Assembly: GCF_026226615.1 (NCBI RefSeq)
Contig: NZ_JAJAPB010000003.1
Coordinates: forward strand, 124,001-188,000
Direction of reading: 5' to 3'
Source of the DNA: Geovibrio ferrireducens
Lineage (GTDB): Bacteria; Chrysiogenota; Deferribacteres; Deferribacterales; Geovibrionaceae
DNA: 64,000 bases
Part shown: positions 47,401 to 54,686 of the stretch, one piece after another
How positions within the stretch are numbered: the first letter of the stretch is position 1
Layout: the number at the start of each line of letters is the position of its first letter
Translations under genes and position numbers: made by a program
The notes under the pieces: model-generated
Told to the model about the DNA's origin: nothing
The model's database searches: none
What the model saw: only the letters and a program-made list of their open reading frames with translations

Positions 47401-48258
47401 GCATTAGCTGTTTTCGGTCTGATGGATAGGGACAGAAAATACTTTTCATTTAAAATTACAAATAAAATGAAAGTACGTCTGATTGATTTCATGTTTAATT
47501 CCTTTAACACTGAGGATCTTATCAAACATAGAAACGGAGTCCAATCAATCCACGACCAATGCGCATCATTTTTGAGAGAACACATTATAAATGATTTGCC
47601 TTATAACGATTTAAAATATTTATTATCGCAACATAATAATGATGGCGACATATGGAGATACCGAATTTTAAGCCGTCTTAATCAAATAGAATCAACAAGA
47701 GCGAATGACAGTTACAATCCTTATTCAATTGAAAGTACAAAAAATTTTATATTATCTGAAGCAATAATAAATAAAAAAGATTTTTTCGAAGAAGTATACG
47801 CCCGGTTGGAAAAGCTGAGAGATAAAATTCAAAATAACAGAAACAACGAAAAGGATGCATTCTATAATCATCTTAAAAAGACAAAGACAAAAAAAGATGA
47901 AAATATGTGCAGAGATGAAATAATGCGTAACTTATCGAATCTGTACAATAAAGATATTCTGATTACAAAAGAGAAATATGAGGCTAATAACAGAGTTGAC
48001 ATCAATATCAAGTATAAAGCAAATACGGACTATGAAGTGCAGATTGAATGCAAAAATGACTCGAACAGTGAACTTTATAAAGGGATAAATGAGCAACTAT
48101 ATAAAAAATATCTGAATGGCTGTGAATTCGGAATATATATTGTATTTTTCTTCAATAAAACGAAAAATCAAGAAAACATGGTAAACAAAATTATAAGCAA
48201 TATTCCACAAGAAAAAAGTGATTCCATTAAAGTTCTCTGCATAGATCTAACCTTTTAA
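44473..48258 (+). CDS. NACHT-type STAND ATPase with C-terminal PD-(D/E)xK nuclease-like domain
   Basis: A 1261-residue protein. Counting from the ATG at 44473: Walker A GSPGSGKT at 36-43, NACHT-type Walker B VLLLDGLDE at 78-86, sensor-like IVIACREMDW at 112-121 and the STAND winged-helix motif FTHRTIAEFAFAYF starting at 281. About 300-1100 is helical and unrecognised. The last ~100 residues look like a restriction-endonuclease fold: Asp1176 in NRVDINIKY, Glu1192 and Lys1194 in VQIECKND, then Gln1208 before KKYL and a hydrophobic strand. The ATG overlaps the upstream TGA (ATGA); a GTG nine bases earlier is in frame. One counted line (44521-44580) has 19 G+C of 60, far below neighbouring genes. 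Likely a defence effector, by inference. Confidence 0.75.
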   Translation: MTFINLELLKNNQEDDKSELVYIDQIVNNKLSVILGSPGSGKTSILKKFQEEKQKTAQYTTVREFLINNIEIKQETTVLLLDGLDEYRSIKPDKSFVTRELGNKLRNLSSNIVIACREMDWYGDNDIEALEDYLDSDVNIYYVQLLSDDKKRELAQCYGIANTDDFIKKYKDYGFLENPQMFKMLYELSQNSPEQIEKKMQLFEKYISSAKEKNHTRIYSDLKKLSEQEILEYVGYIASYYILSRVTKFTDDVINMISTDKYSEENLKKALDTTLFNDNCFTHRTIAEFAFAYFLSKVFLSSESENNLRKIRSLFIVKNKIPSELRATYAWLCSISQKEELTNADPYNQIIYGDNSLFDIELKKEIIKQVKKYSQETEPWFLNSLHEPELIGFYDTKLDDFLINEFQESLNIKTHYRFFISTIISTATGPSAKLIDFIKNYIDENNEDYSAKTDFIQLLKADVSFLKQVLDKIKNAEIPDSRDLIKNKILRYLYLKEITPHEVVDYVTLYHTDSSFDCLFLFSTPYEEKLKLIKNLLIKFKELHNEKVRRRLYFLEKFINDYLHETIFREQNTADKIYSTFYELSSSYDFFHFDFEAFRINSEENETEKQNRLEKLSNELYAKHTDDDANMDMRYFMMSFFSKYPPTRRTEINMSKFNNTNSKEKNESLLHILIIGLPKNKSGKPKLTEEIKEVIKTHKLEETLNEMLKPKKWEIEQREHEKKRKEKSVKIKENNETYFSARSDDDILSDFDDLFFISRLFYITRQKSEINYLEQNTVQRLKQIMKQAIFQPVDNKLLSLESLINDAQLESRNVDDVYYVSCALNKPEDLIALHKTILDYVFIQSLRNENIHGIIPLKFHNYYEKEFKSKSENIIKNFLIRICKHLFKENYETVSNYLKNTKYSSLRKLASISVFQNKDLFNTFLFEFLKIYAFELSTNDLETLQRNSGINQENTNIIKALLLLNNNNKENFTLSSALAVFGLMDRDRKYFSFKITNKMKVRLIDFMFNSFNTEDLIKHRNGVQSIHDQCASFLREHIINDLPYNDLKYLLSQHNNDGDIWRYRILSRLNQIESTRANDSYNPYSIESTKNFILSEAIINKKDFFEEVYARLEKLRDKIQNNRNNEKDAFYNHLKKTKTKKDENMCRDEIMRNLSNLYNKDILITKEKYEANNRVDINIKYKANTDYEVQIECKNDSNSELYKGINEQLYKKYLNGCEFGIYIVFFFNKTKNQENMVNKIISNIPQEKSDSIKVLCIDLTF

Positions 48259-48303
48259 AAATAAAACTGGCGAACAAAACATCTTTTTTATGCGTCCATT
48301 TTC

Positions 48304-48312
48304 TGATAGAAT
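48304..48312 (+). promoter_or_regulatory. Predicted extended -10 promoter of the HtrA gene
   Basis: TGATAGAAT at 48304-48312 is an extended -10; the matching -35 region is only a T-run. It lies between the cassette end and the protease gene, so the protease does not depend on the cassette promoter. Confidence 0.4.
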
Positions 48313-48333
48313 TTTTACCCGTCGGAGAGTTAA

Positions 48334-49689
48334 ATGTTCAGAAAATTATCAGCAGTCCTCATAATTATCATCCTCAGCGTAAGCTGCGGAGCGGCAAAGC
48401 ACGAAAAGCCCGCGCAGGCTGACGATCAGCAGCCGAAGGCGGAGGCTGTGGCTCCTGTTCATCCCGGACATCAGCCGGATGCATCCGAGTCCAGCAGGGT
48501 CACTCCCACTGTTCTTGCAATACGCAAAATTGAAGACAGCGTGGTGAACATCCGCACGGAAAAAACCGTGGAAACAAATGTCAGCCCCTTCTTTAATGAT
48601 CCTTTTTTTGACGATTTCTTCGGACTGCGCAAACGCAGCTACAAAACCCAGAGTCTGGGCTCCGGTGTTTTTATCCGTGATGACGGAACGGTGGTCACCA
48701 ACTATCATGTGGTAAAAGACGCCACAACTATTTTTGTTATAACCCGCGACAATGCCAACTACGAGGCAGAGTTCATCGGCGGGGACGAGTCCATTGACCT
48801 TGCTGTTCTGAAAATAAAAGACAATACAAAGAAATTTCCCGCAGCCACCCTCGGCACAAGCTCGGATGTGATGCTTGGCGAACCCATAATAGCCATAGGC
48901 AACCCCTACGGCCTCAGCAGTTCGGTGACGACAGGCGTAATCAGCGCCGCAGCAAGGATGATGAATATCGGCAACAACTACAGCGTGTTCATACAGACTG
49001 ACGCACTCATAAACCCCGGCAACTCCGGCGGCCCGCTGATCAACATAAACGGTGAGGTGATAGGCATTAACACCGCCATCCACCGTCAGGCGCAGGGGAT
49101 AGGCTTTTCCATCCCGGCGGACACCATAAAAAGAGTTCTGCCCGAAATAATTAAAAGCGGCAAGCTGCGCCGCGGCCATGTGGGTTTCACTGTCAAGGAT
49201 ACCGCTCAGGGTGAGGACATGATGCCTGTGATCGAATCCGTTGAAAAAAATTCCAACGCCGAAGAGATAGGGCTTAAACCCGGAGATCAGATTATTGAAC
49301 TTGGCGGAGTGCCCATTAACAGTGAAGAGGTAATGTACCACATTCTCCGGAGCTATCCCCCCGGTTCGTCTGTGGAAGTAGGCATCAGAAGAGCAGACGG
49401 AACCTTTAAAGGAAGACTTGTACTCACAGAAAGGCCTTCCGATTTCGGATTAAAATATCTGGATACTAAATACGGTATTGCAGTGAACGAGAAAGATGGT
49501 TATCTTACCGTGGCAAAAAGCGAAGGTACGAGATATATAACAACGGGCGACATAGTCGTAGCTCTCAACGGAACGGAGCTTAACAGTCTTGAGCAGCTCA
49601 GCCGGATGATTGAGGAAAATCAGGACAAACCGTTCATACTCACGGTGTACAGAAACGGACGGCTTTTGCAGGTCAAGCTGAACCCGTAA
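48334..49689 (+). CDS. HtrA/DegP-family serine protease, lipoprotein form
   Basis: Periplasmic quality-control protease. The N-terminus is a lipoprotein signal with lipobox LSVSC (Cys18) instead of a cleaved soluble signal. Catalytic triad: His125 in TNYHVV, Asp155 in SIDLAVLKI, Ser231 in NPGNSGGPL. Two PDZ domains follow (LKPGDQIIELGGVPI; then TGDIVVALNGTELNSLE). Length 451 fits DegP/DegQ. GGAGAG is a good Shine-Dalgarno. Residues after Cys18 lack the Asp that would retain it at the inner membrane, so outer-membrane attachment is possible. Confidence 0.92.
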   Translation: MFRKLSAVLIIIILSVSCGAAKHEKPAQADDQQPKAEAVAPVHPGHQPDASESSRVTPTVLAIRKIEDSVVNIRTEKTVETNVSPFFNDPFFDDFFGLRKRSYKTQSLGSGVFIRDDGTVVTNYHVVKDATTIFVITRDNANYEAEFIGGDESIDLAVLKIKDNTKKFPAATLGTSSDVMLGEPIIAIGNPYGLSSSVTTGVISAAARMMNIGNNYSVFIQTDALINPGNSGGPLININGEVIGINTAIHRQAQGIGFSIPADTIKRVLPEIIKSGKLRRGHVGFTVKDTAQGEDMMPVIESVEKNSNAEEIGLKPGDQIIELGGVPINSEEVMYHILRSYPPGSSVEVGIRRADGTFKGRLVLTERPSDFGLKYLDTKYGIAVNEKDGYLTVAKSEGTRYITTGDIVVALNGTELNSLEQLSRMIEENQDKPFILTVYRNGRLLQVKLNP

Positions 49690-49695
49690 CTGACA

Positions 49696-49789
49696 ATGCA
49701 AATCGGTACATCCTGTCCGGTTTGCATACACGCTCGCACCTTGCTAAGCAAGGCTTCGCTGCGCACGGCGGGCGGCACATCCATGTGCC
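49696..49789. repeat. Three-hairpin intergenic element, copy D
   Basis: Hairpin 1 ATGCAAATCGG (49696-49706) with CCGGTTTGCAT (49717-49727), one T-G pair, apex ACA-tcc-TGT; linker ACACGCTCGCACC; hairpin 2 CCTTGC-taa-GCAAGG (49739-49753); linker CTTCGCTGCGCACGGCG; hairpin 3 GGCACA-tcca-TGTGCC (49774-49789). It starts seven bases after the protease stop codon and may serve as its terminator. Confidence 0.8.
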
Positions 49790-49843
49790 TTGAAGATGAC
49801 GGTGAGATAGATACGAGCACAGTACAATACACACTCCCATAAA

Positions 49844-49889
49844 GCGAGCGTGTACGAAAATACCACAGGATGAACGGATTTTTGTTATA
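49844..49889. repeat. Partial inverted copy of the three-hairpin element (hairpin 1 end)
   Basis: 46 bases matching 49968-50013 with three mismatches, 124 bases apart. It carries the conserved GCGAGCGTGTAC linker and the hairpin 1 of copy E only, so it is either a remnant of an older element or a duplication made when copy E arose. Confidence 0.7.
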
Positions 49890-49914
49890 GATATTGGTAA
49901 ACTACACGCCCCAA

Positions 49915-50006
49915 CGCTCCCACGGACGGGAGCGCGCCGTGCGAAGCGGAGACGAACGAAGTTCGGCGCGAGCGTGTACGAAAATACGACAGGGTGTACG
50001 GATTTT
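49915..50006. repeat. Three-hairpin intergenic element, copy E (inverted)
   Basis: Reading on plus: hairpin 3 CGCTCCC-acggac-GGGAGCG (49915-49934); linker CGCCGTGCGAAGCG; hairpin 2 CGAAC-gaa-GTTCG (49953-49965); linker GCGCGAGCGTGTAC; hairpin 1 AAAATaCG (49981-49988) with CGGATTTT (49999-50006) and apex ACA-ggg-TGT. It ends just upstream of carA. A TATAAA (50010-50015) beside hairpin 1 could act as a -10 for carA. Confidence 0.75.
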
Positions 50007-50027
50007 TGTTATAAATAAGAGGTATTA

Positions 50028-51149
50028 ATGAGCAAAGCTTTTCTTGTGCTGGAAGACGGCACTGTGTTTGAAGGAAAAAGTTTCGGAGCAGACGGAACGT
50101 CAGAAGGTGAAGTGGTCTTCAACACCTCCATAACAGGTTATCAGGAAATACTCACTGACCCCTCCTACTACGGACAGATGGTGGCAATGACCTACCCGCT
50201 GATAGGCAACTACGGTGTTAACGAAGAGGATTTCGAGGCCGACCGCCCTTACCTCTCCGCTTTCATAGTCAAGGAGCACAGCAGGGTGCACTCAAACTAC
50301 AGGTCTAACGGCAGTCTGGGTGATTTCCTTAAAAAATACGGCGTAATCGGCATAGAAGGCATAGACACCAGAAAGCTTGTCCGCCACATAAGGGAAAGAG
50401 GCTCAATGAACGCCGTTATCTCCACTCAGACGGAGGACATTGAAGCGCTCAGAAAACAGGCCGCAGGCATACAGACCATAGTCGGCAGAGACCTTGTGAA
50501 GGAAGTTACCTGTCAGAAACCATACGAGTGGACTCAGACAAGCTGGCAGCTCGGCACGGGCTACGGAAATATTGAAAGCCCCAAATACCACATTGCCGCG
50601 ATAGATTTCGGCATAAAAAGAAACATTCTGCGCAATATGGCTGATCTCGGCTGCAAAGTGACGGTTGTTCCCGCCACCGCAACAGTTGAAGAGATAGATG
50701 CTCTCAAGCCTGACGGAGTTTTCCTCTCCAACGGCCCCGGAGACCCAGAAGCGGTCACATACGGAATAGAGCTCACAAGACAGCTTATAGGCAAATACCC
50801 CATGTTCGGCATATGCCTCGGCAACCAGATTCTGGGTCTTGCCCTCGGCGGAAGAACATACAAGCTGAAATTCGGCCACCACGGCGGCAATCAGCCTGTT
50901 ATGGACAACGAGACAGGAAAAGTCGAGATAACCGCTCAGAACCACTGCTTCGCCGTCGATATTGAAAGTCTGGGCGATCAGGTTGAAGTAACCCACATGA
51001 ACCTCAACGATAAGACAGTTGAGGGGCTGAAACATAAAAAATATCCGATATTCGCCGTTCAGTATCACCCTGAAAACGGCCCCGGACCCCATGATGCGAC
51101 TTATCTTTTCAAAAGGTTCGTTGACATGATAGAGGAGAGCAAGGCGTAG
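50028..51149 (+). CDS. carA: Carbamoyl-phosphate synthase small subunit
   Basis: Glutamine amidotransferase subunit that feeds ammonia to CarB. The N-terminal CPSase domain (LVLEDGTVFEGKSFGADG; FNTSITGYQEILTDPSY) is followed by the class I GATase with the nucleophile in FGICLGNQILGLALGG and the His/Glu site AVQYHPENGPGPHD. Length 373 is normal. AGAGG precedes the ATG. carB is not next to it; mltG follows after 4 bases. Confidence 0.96.
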   Translation: MSKAFLVLEDGTVFEGKSFGADGTSEGEVVFNTSITGYQEILTDPSYYGQMVAMTYPLIGNYGVNEEDFEADRPYLSAFIVKEHSRVHSNYRSNGSLGDFLKKYGVIGIEGIDTRKLVRHIRERGSMNAVISTQTEDIEALRKQAAGIQTIVGRDLVKEVTCQKPYEWTQTSWQLGTGYGNIESPKYHIAAIDFGIKRNILRNMADLGCKVTVVPATATVEEIDALKPDGVFLSNGPGDPEAVTYGIELTRQLIGKYPMFGICLGNQILGLALGGRTYKLKFGHHGGNQPVMDNETGKVEITAQNHCFAVDIESLGDQVEVTHMNLNDKTVEGLKHKKYPIFAVQYHPENGPGPHDATYLFKRFVDMIEESKA

Positions 51150-51153
51150 GGCG

Positions 51154-52170
51154 ATGGTTAAAAAAATCATCGCCGCCGTTATTGTAACGACAGTTATTGC
51201 TTTTGCGGTGACAGGTGTTCTGGGCTTATGGATCGTGAAATGCGAAAAGTTTCTGGAAACAACGGAAGTCACCCTTGAGCTTGACCTGCCGAAAAACGGC
51301 ACATTTAATCAGTTTTACGACAGGGTGTTCACCTACCTGAACACCCCTCCCTATTTCCGGGAATATCTAATCCACGTCAAAAAGGCCGACAGGCGCATAA
51401 AATACGGCTACTACCGTGCCGAAAACATGCTGCTCAGGGATTATCTGGAAAATATTTTTAAGGGAACACAGTCCACTCTTAAGATTACCATCCCGGAAGG
51501 CTACAACATACACGACATAGCGTCAGTCCTTGAAAAGGCAAATATAATAAGCGCCGAGGACTTCCTGAAAACGGCTCTGGATGATGAGTTCATATTCAGA
51601 CTGACGGGAATCCCCGCCCCAACCATTGAAGGCTTCCTTTACCCCGATACATACTTCTTTCCGCCTTACACCAAGGCGGACTATGTTATACGCACAATGT
51701 ACGCCAACTTCCTGAACAATCTGCCCTATGACTTCGCCGAAAGAGCGGAGGAAAAAGGCTTAACCTTTTATCAGGCTTTGATACTGGCTTCAATAGTTCA
51801 GAAAGAGACCTACATAGATGAAGAGGCTAAAACCGTTGCCTCCGTCTTCTATAACAGGCTGAAAAAACGGATGCGGCTTCAGGCTGATCCCACAATAATT
51901 TACGGGAAATACGCCGAGTTTGACGGAAACATCCGCAAGGAAGATATAAGGGACGGTGAAAACCCTTACAACACATACGTTATACGAGGGCTTCCCCCCA
52001 CTCCTATCTCCAATCCGGACAGACAGTCCCTTGAGGCGGCGGCATACCCCGCCGAGACCGATTATCTCTTCTTCGTAGCCAGACAGGACAGGACACACGT
52101 TTTCACAAAAACATACGACGAACACCGCAGACAGGTCTATCTGCATCAGATAAAACGGGGGCAGAAATGA
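51154..52170 (+). CDS. mltG: Endolytic murein transglycosylase MltG
   Basis: Inner-membrane lytic transglycosylase that cuts nascent glycan strands. One N-terminal transmembrane segment (IIAAVIVTTVIAFAVTGVL), then a YceG domain with IPEGYNIHDIASVLEKA, the catalytic Glu in ASIVQKETYIDEEAKTVA and LPPTPISNPDRQSLEAA near the C-terminus. Length 338 is normal. Overlaps the next gene by 4 bases. Confidence 0.94.
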   Translation: MVKKIIAAVIVTTVIAFAVTGVLGLWIVKCEKFLETTEVTLELDLPKNGTFNQFYDRVFTYLNTPPYFREYLIHVKKADRRIKYGYYRAENMLLRDYLENIFKGTQSTLKITIPEGYNIHDIASVLEKANIISAEDFLKTALDDEFIFRLTGIPAPTIEGFLYPDTYFFPPYTKADYVIRTMYANFLNNLPYDFAERAEEKGLTFYQALILASIVQKETYIDEEAKTVASVFYNRLKKRMRLQADPTIIYGKYAEFDGNIRKEDIRDGENPYNTYVIRGLPPTPISNPDRQSLEAAAYPAETDYLFFVARQDRTHVFTKTYDEHRRQVYLHQIKRGQK

Positions 52171-53081
52171 GAGTGGCCGCCATAGATATAGGCTCAAATG
52201 CCGTAAGGCTCATTATAGCTGAGGTTCAGCACGGAACCCTCACCGAAATTATCCACACGGACAGAATTATAACAAGGCTCGGCAACGGGCTTAAAAATAC
52301 AGGCAGAATCTCAGAGGAATCTGCCATGAAAACCCTCATTGCTCTCCAGAAGTTTGCAAAAGCCGCAGAGGAGCACAAAGCGGGCAAGCTGGCGGCTGTG
52401 GCCACCAGCGCAGTGCGTGAATGTTCCAACAGGGACGACCTGCTGATACCTGCGCGCGAGATAGGCGTGAATATAAACGTAATTGACGGCGAAACCGAGG
52501 CCGCTCTTGAGCTGGCGGGTGTTCAGTCCGGCATAGAGACAGGCGGACGCAGAACCCTGATTTTCGATATAGGCGGCGGCTCCACTGAGTTCATATATAT
52601 TGAGCCGAATGTGCCCGCAAAGGTAATGAGCATACCCCTGGGTGTTGTGAAAATGGCTGATTCATACAACTTCCGTGATGTCTGCATCGAAGAGCACATG
52701 GACAGAATCCGCATACCGCTGTTTACAATTCTTAACGATGTAAGAAAAGAGATGGATTTTCAGCCGGAACTCCTTATCGGCAGTGCGGGAACACCGACAA
52801 CCCTTGCCGCTGTGGATCTTGAGATGAAAGAGTATGACTGGAGAAAAATAAACGGTTACCCCTTGAAAAAATCGAGGATAGAACAAATATTCACTAAGTT
52901 ATGTTCGCTCACGGCGGAGGAAAGGCTCCTTCTGCCCGGTATGGAAAAGGGGCGCGAGGATCTTCTTATCCCCGGAACCCTCATCACGCTGGAGCTTATG
53001 AGCATGACAGGGACGGAAACACTCACTGTTTCCGACTTCGGTTTAAGGGAGGGTCTAGCTGTTGCAGCCGCAAACAATTAA
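52167..53081 (+). CDS. Ppx/GppA family phosphatase
   Basis: Exopolyphosphatase or pppGpp phosphohydrolase of the ASKHA fold. Phosphate-binding motifs DIGSNAVRLIIAEV near the N-terminus and FDIGGGSTEFIYIEP near residue 130 are intact; ATSAVRECSNRDDLL and GSAGTPTTLAAVDL follow. At 304 residues it has only the two core domains and lacks the C-terminal helical/HD domains of E. coli Ppx, like the short form of many bacteria. It is ATGA-coupled to mltG. Confidence 0.88.
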   Translation: MRVAAIDIGSNAVRLIIAEVQHGTLTEIIHTDRIITRLGNGLKNTGRISEESAMKTLIALQKFAKAAEEHKAGKLAAVATSAVRECSNRDDLLIPAREIGVNINVIDGETEAALELAGVQSGIETGGRRTLIFDIGGGSTEFIYIEPNVPAKVMSIPLGVVKMADSYNFRDVCIEEHMDRIRIPLFTILNDVRKEMDFQPELLIGSAGTPTTLAAVDLEMKEYDWRKINGYPLKKSRIEQIFTKLCSLTAEERLLLPGMEKGREDLLIPGTLITLELMSMTGTETLTVSDFGLREGLAVAAANN

Positions 53082-54579
53082 TCTCATAGTCACGCCGTTC
53101 ATAACCGGCTTAGTCGGTTATGTGACAAACTGGCTTGCAATCAAGATGCTCTTCCGCCCGCACAGGCGGAGGTGGTATTCATTCGGCTGGATAGGAGTGA
53201 TACCCCGCAACCGCTCCAAGCTCGCATCCAAAATAGGCATTATGGTCGGTGAAAAACTGATAGGCGAGGAAGAGATAGCCAAGGCTGTCAAATCCGAGAA
53301 TGTTCAGAACGCCATTTCCGCCACAATAGAAAAAGAGCTTGAGAAGTTCCTCAAAACCGACCACGGAAGCATAAGCGACATCCTTGAAAAAATAGGTCTC
53401 CATGAAGAAACAGTGATAAAAAAACTCACTGAGCTTCTGGCTGATGAAGCAACACTGAACAGCCTCAGCGATGCGCTTTCATCCATATCCGCACCCATGC
53501 TTGAGCGTCTGGCGGATACGGAAATAAGCAGCCTTCTCCCTGACGGAGGGCTTGAGCCTGTCCTTAAAAAAGTGTTCACTGAGGGCAAATGGCAGCCCGC
53601 GGTCATAAATGAACTCTCCAACAGGCTGAACAACCTTGTTCTCTCCGGAAAATCATTCGCTGATATTCTGCCTGACAAGCTGAATGAATCCACAGGCAAA
53701 ATTGCCGATTTCCTCACAGACAGGGCACTGGATATTCTCGACAAGCTGTTTGAGGATGCCGAATCCCGCAATAAGGTTGCTGAAAGGCTCACAAGCCTTA
53801 AAGACGGCATGTTCGGCGGAGGCGGAATAGACCAGCTTAAACTCGGCTTTCTGAACATGTTCCTCAATGAGGACACTATAAACGACCTTGTGCAGGAGCA
53901 CCTGCCCAAGCTCATCGGCGGAATAAAGGGCGATCCTGTCCTGAAACGCAGAATTTCTAACGGTATAAAAGGCAAAATAGACGATTTTCTCAAAAAACCG
54001 CTCTATGCCCACGCAGGGAAAATAGGTTTTGAAACCATATATGAAGTCAGAAGCGACTACATCACCCGCATTCAGAAATACCTCTCCTCGGAAGGCTTTG
54101 CGGAAAGCATATCAAAAGCCGCCTGCAACATGCTCACTGAACGCGGAGCTACCATCGGCTCTGCGGCACGGATGATAGGCATAGACCTCAAAAACGGGGA
54201 CACGGCGCAGAACCTCATCAAAAAACTTGCGGGCTCAGGTGTGCTGAAAAACACCCTGCCCCACGCTATATACAAAATACTCAAAGGCATAAGGGCAGTT
54301 AACCTTTATGATGATATGCCGAAAAAGTCTTTTCTGGCGGTGAAAACCAAGCTTCTGGAGGAGATAAACATTCTTCTGGAAAAAAACGTGCCCGGCATGG
54401 TTCGTGCGGTGGATCTGCCCGGAATAGTTGAGAATAAAATAAACAAGCTGAATCTGTATGAGGTGGAGGACATTCTCTTTGACTTCATGAAGGATCAGTT
54501 CAAATGGATAAACAGACTGGGGTTTGTGCTCGGATTTCTGTTCGGGCTTGTTCAGATTGCCATTATCACACTGCTTTGA
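53062..54579 (+). CDS. DUF445 family membrane protein
   Basis: 505 residues. An N-terminal membrane segment with the family signature FITGLVGYVTNWLAIKMLF, followed by RRRWYSFGWIGVIPRNRSK, a long helical middle, and a C-terminal hydrophobic end (LGFVLGFLFGLVQIAIITLL). Function is unknown (YheB/YjiN-related). The TTG start at 53062 overlaps the phosphatase gene by 20 bases and is supported by GGGAGG nine bases before it. Confidence 0.85.
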   Translation: MQPQTINLIVTPFITGLVGYVTNWLAIKMLFRPHRRRWYSFGWIGVIPRNRSKLASKIGIMVGEKLIGEEEIAKAVKSENVQNAISATIEKELEKFLKTDHGSISDILEKIGLHEETVIKKLTELLADEATLNSLSDALSSISAPMLERLADTEISSLLPDGGLEPVLKKVFTEGKWQPAVINELSNRLNNLVLSGKSFADILPDKLNESTGKIADFLTDRALDILDKLFEDAESRNKVAERLTSLKDGMFGGGGIDQLKLGFLNMFLNEDTINDLVQEHLPKLIGGIKGDPVLKRRISNGIKGKIDDFLKKPLYAHAGKIGFETIYEVRSDYITRIQKYLSSEGFAESISKAACNMLTERGATIGSAARMIGIDLKNGDTAQNLIKKLAGSGVLKNTLPHAIYKILKGIRAVNLYDDMPKKSFLAVKTKLLEEINILLEKNVPGMVRAVDLPGIVENKINKLNLYEVEDILFDFMKDQFKWINRLGFVLGFLFGLVQIAIITLL

Positions 54580-54686
54580 AAACAATACTTTTCTTACGCT
54601 GGCTAACAAAAAATTACTTCTTGCAAAATGACTTACAAATACAATATTCTGTCTACTAATTTATATGTAGTATTTTACGGTGTTCG

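Larger units (their letters stand above)
49690..50027. other. Repeat-rich intergenic region between the HtrA gene and carA
   Basis: No gene is supported. It holds three-hairpin element copy D (plus orientation, 49696-49789), about 50 bases of unrecognised sequence (49790-49843), a partial inverted copy (49844-49889) and a complete inverted copy E (49915-50006) ending close to the carA Shine-Dalgarno. Confidence 0.75.

Noticed and set aside
43757-48258. CBASS or retron system
   Set aside because: There is no CD-NTase (no OAS-like GS...DxD motif in gene 1), no reverse transcriptase and no msr-msd-like RNA.
48272-48307. SigmaE-like promoter (GAAC ... TCTGAT) before the HtrA gene
   Set aside because: The two boxes are 24 bases apart, well over the usual 16-17.
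48349-49341. Long open frame antisense to the HtrA gene
   Set aside because: A shadow of the strongly conserved protease; the translation has no family features.
49690-50027. CRISPR array
   Set aside because: Repeats are imperfect, in both orientations, form hairpins and have no regular spacers; no cas gene is present.
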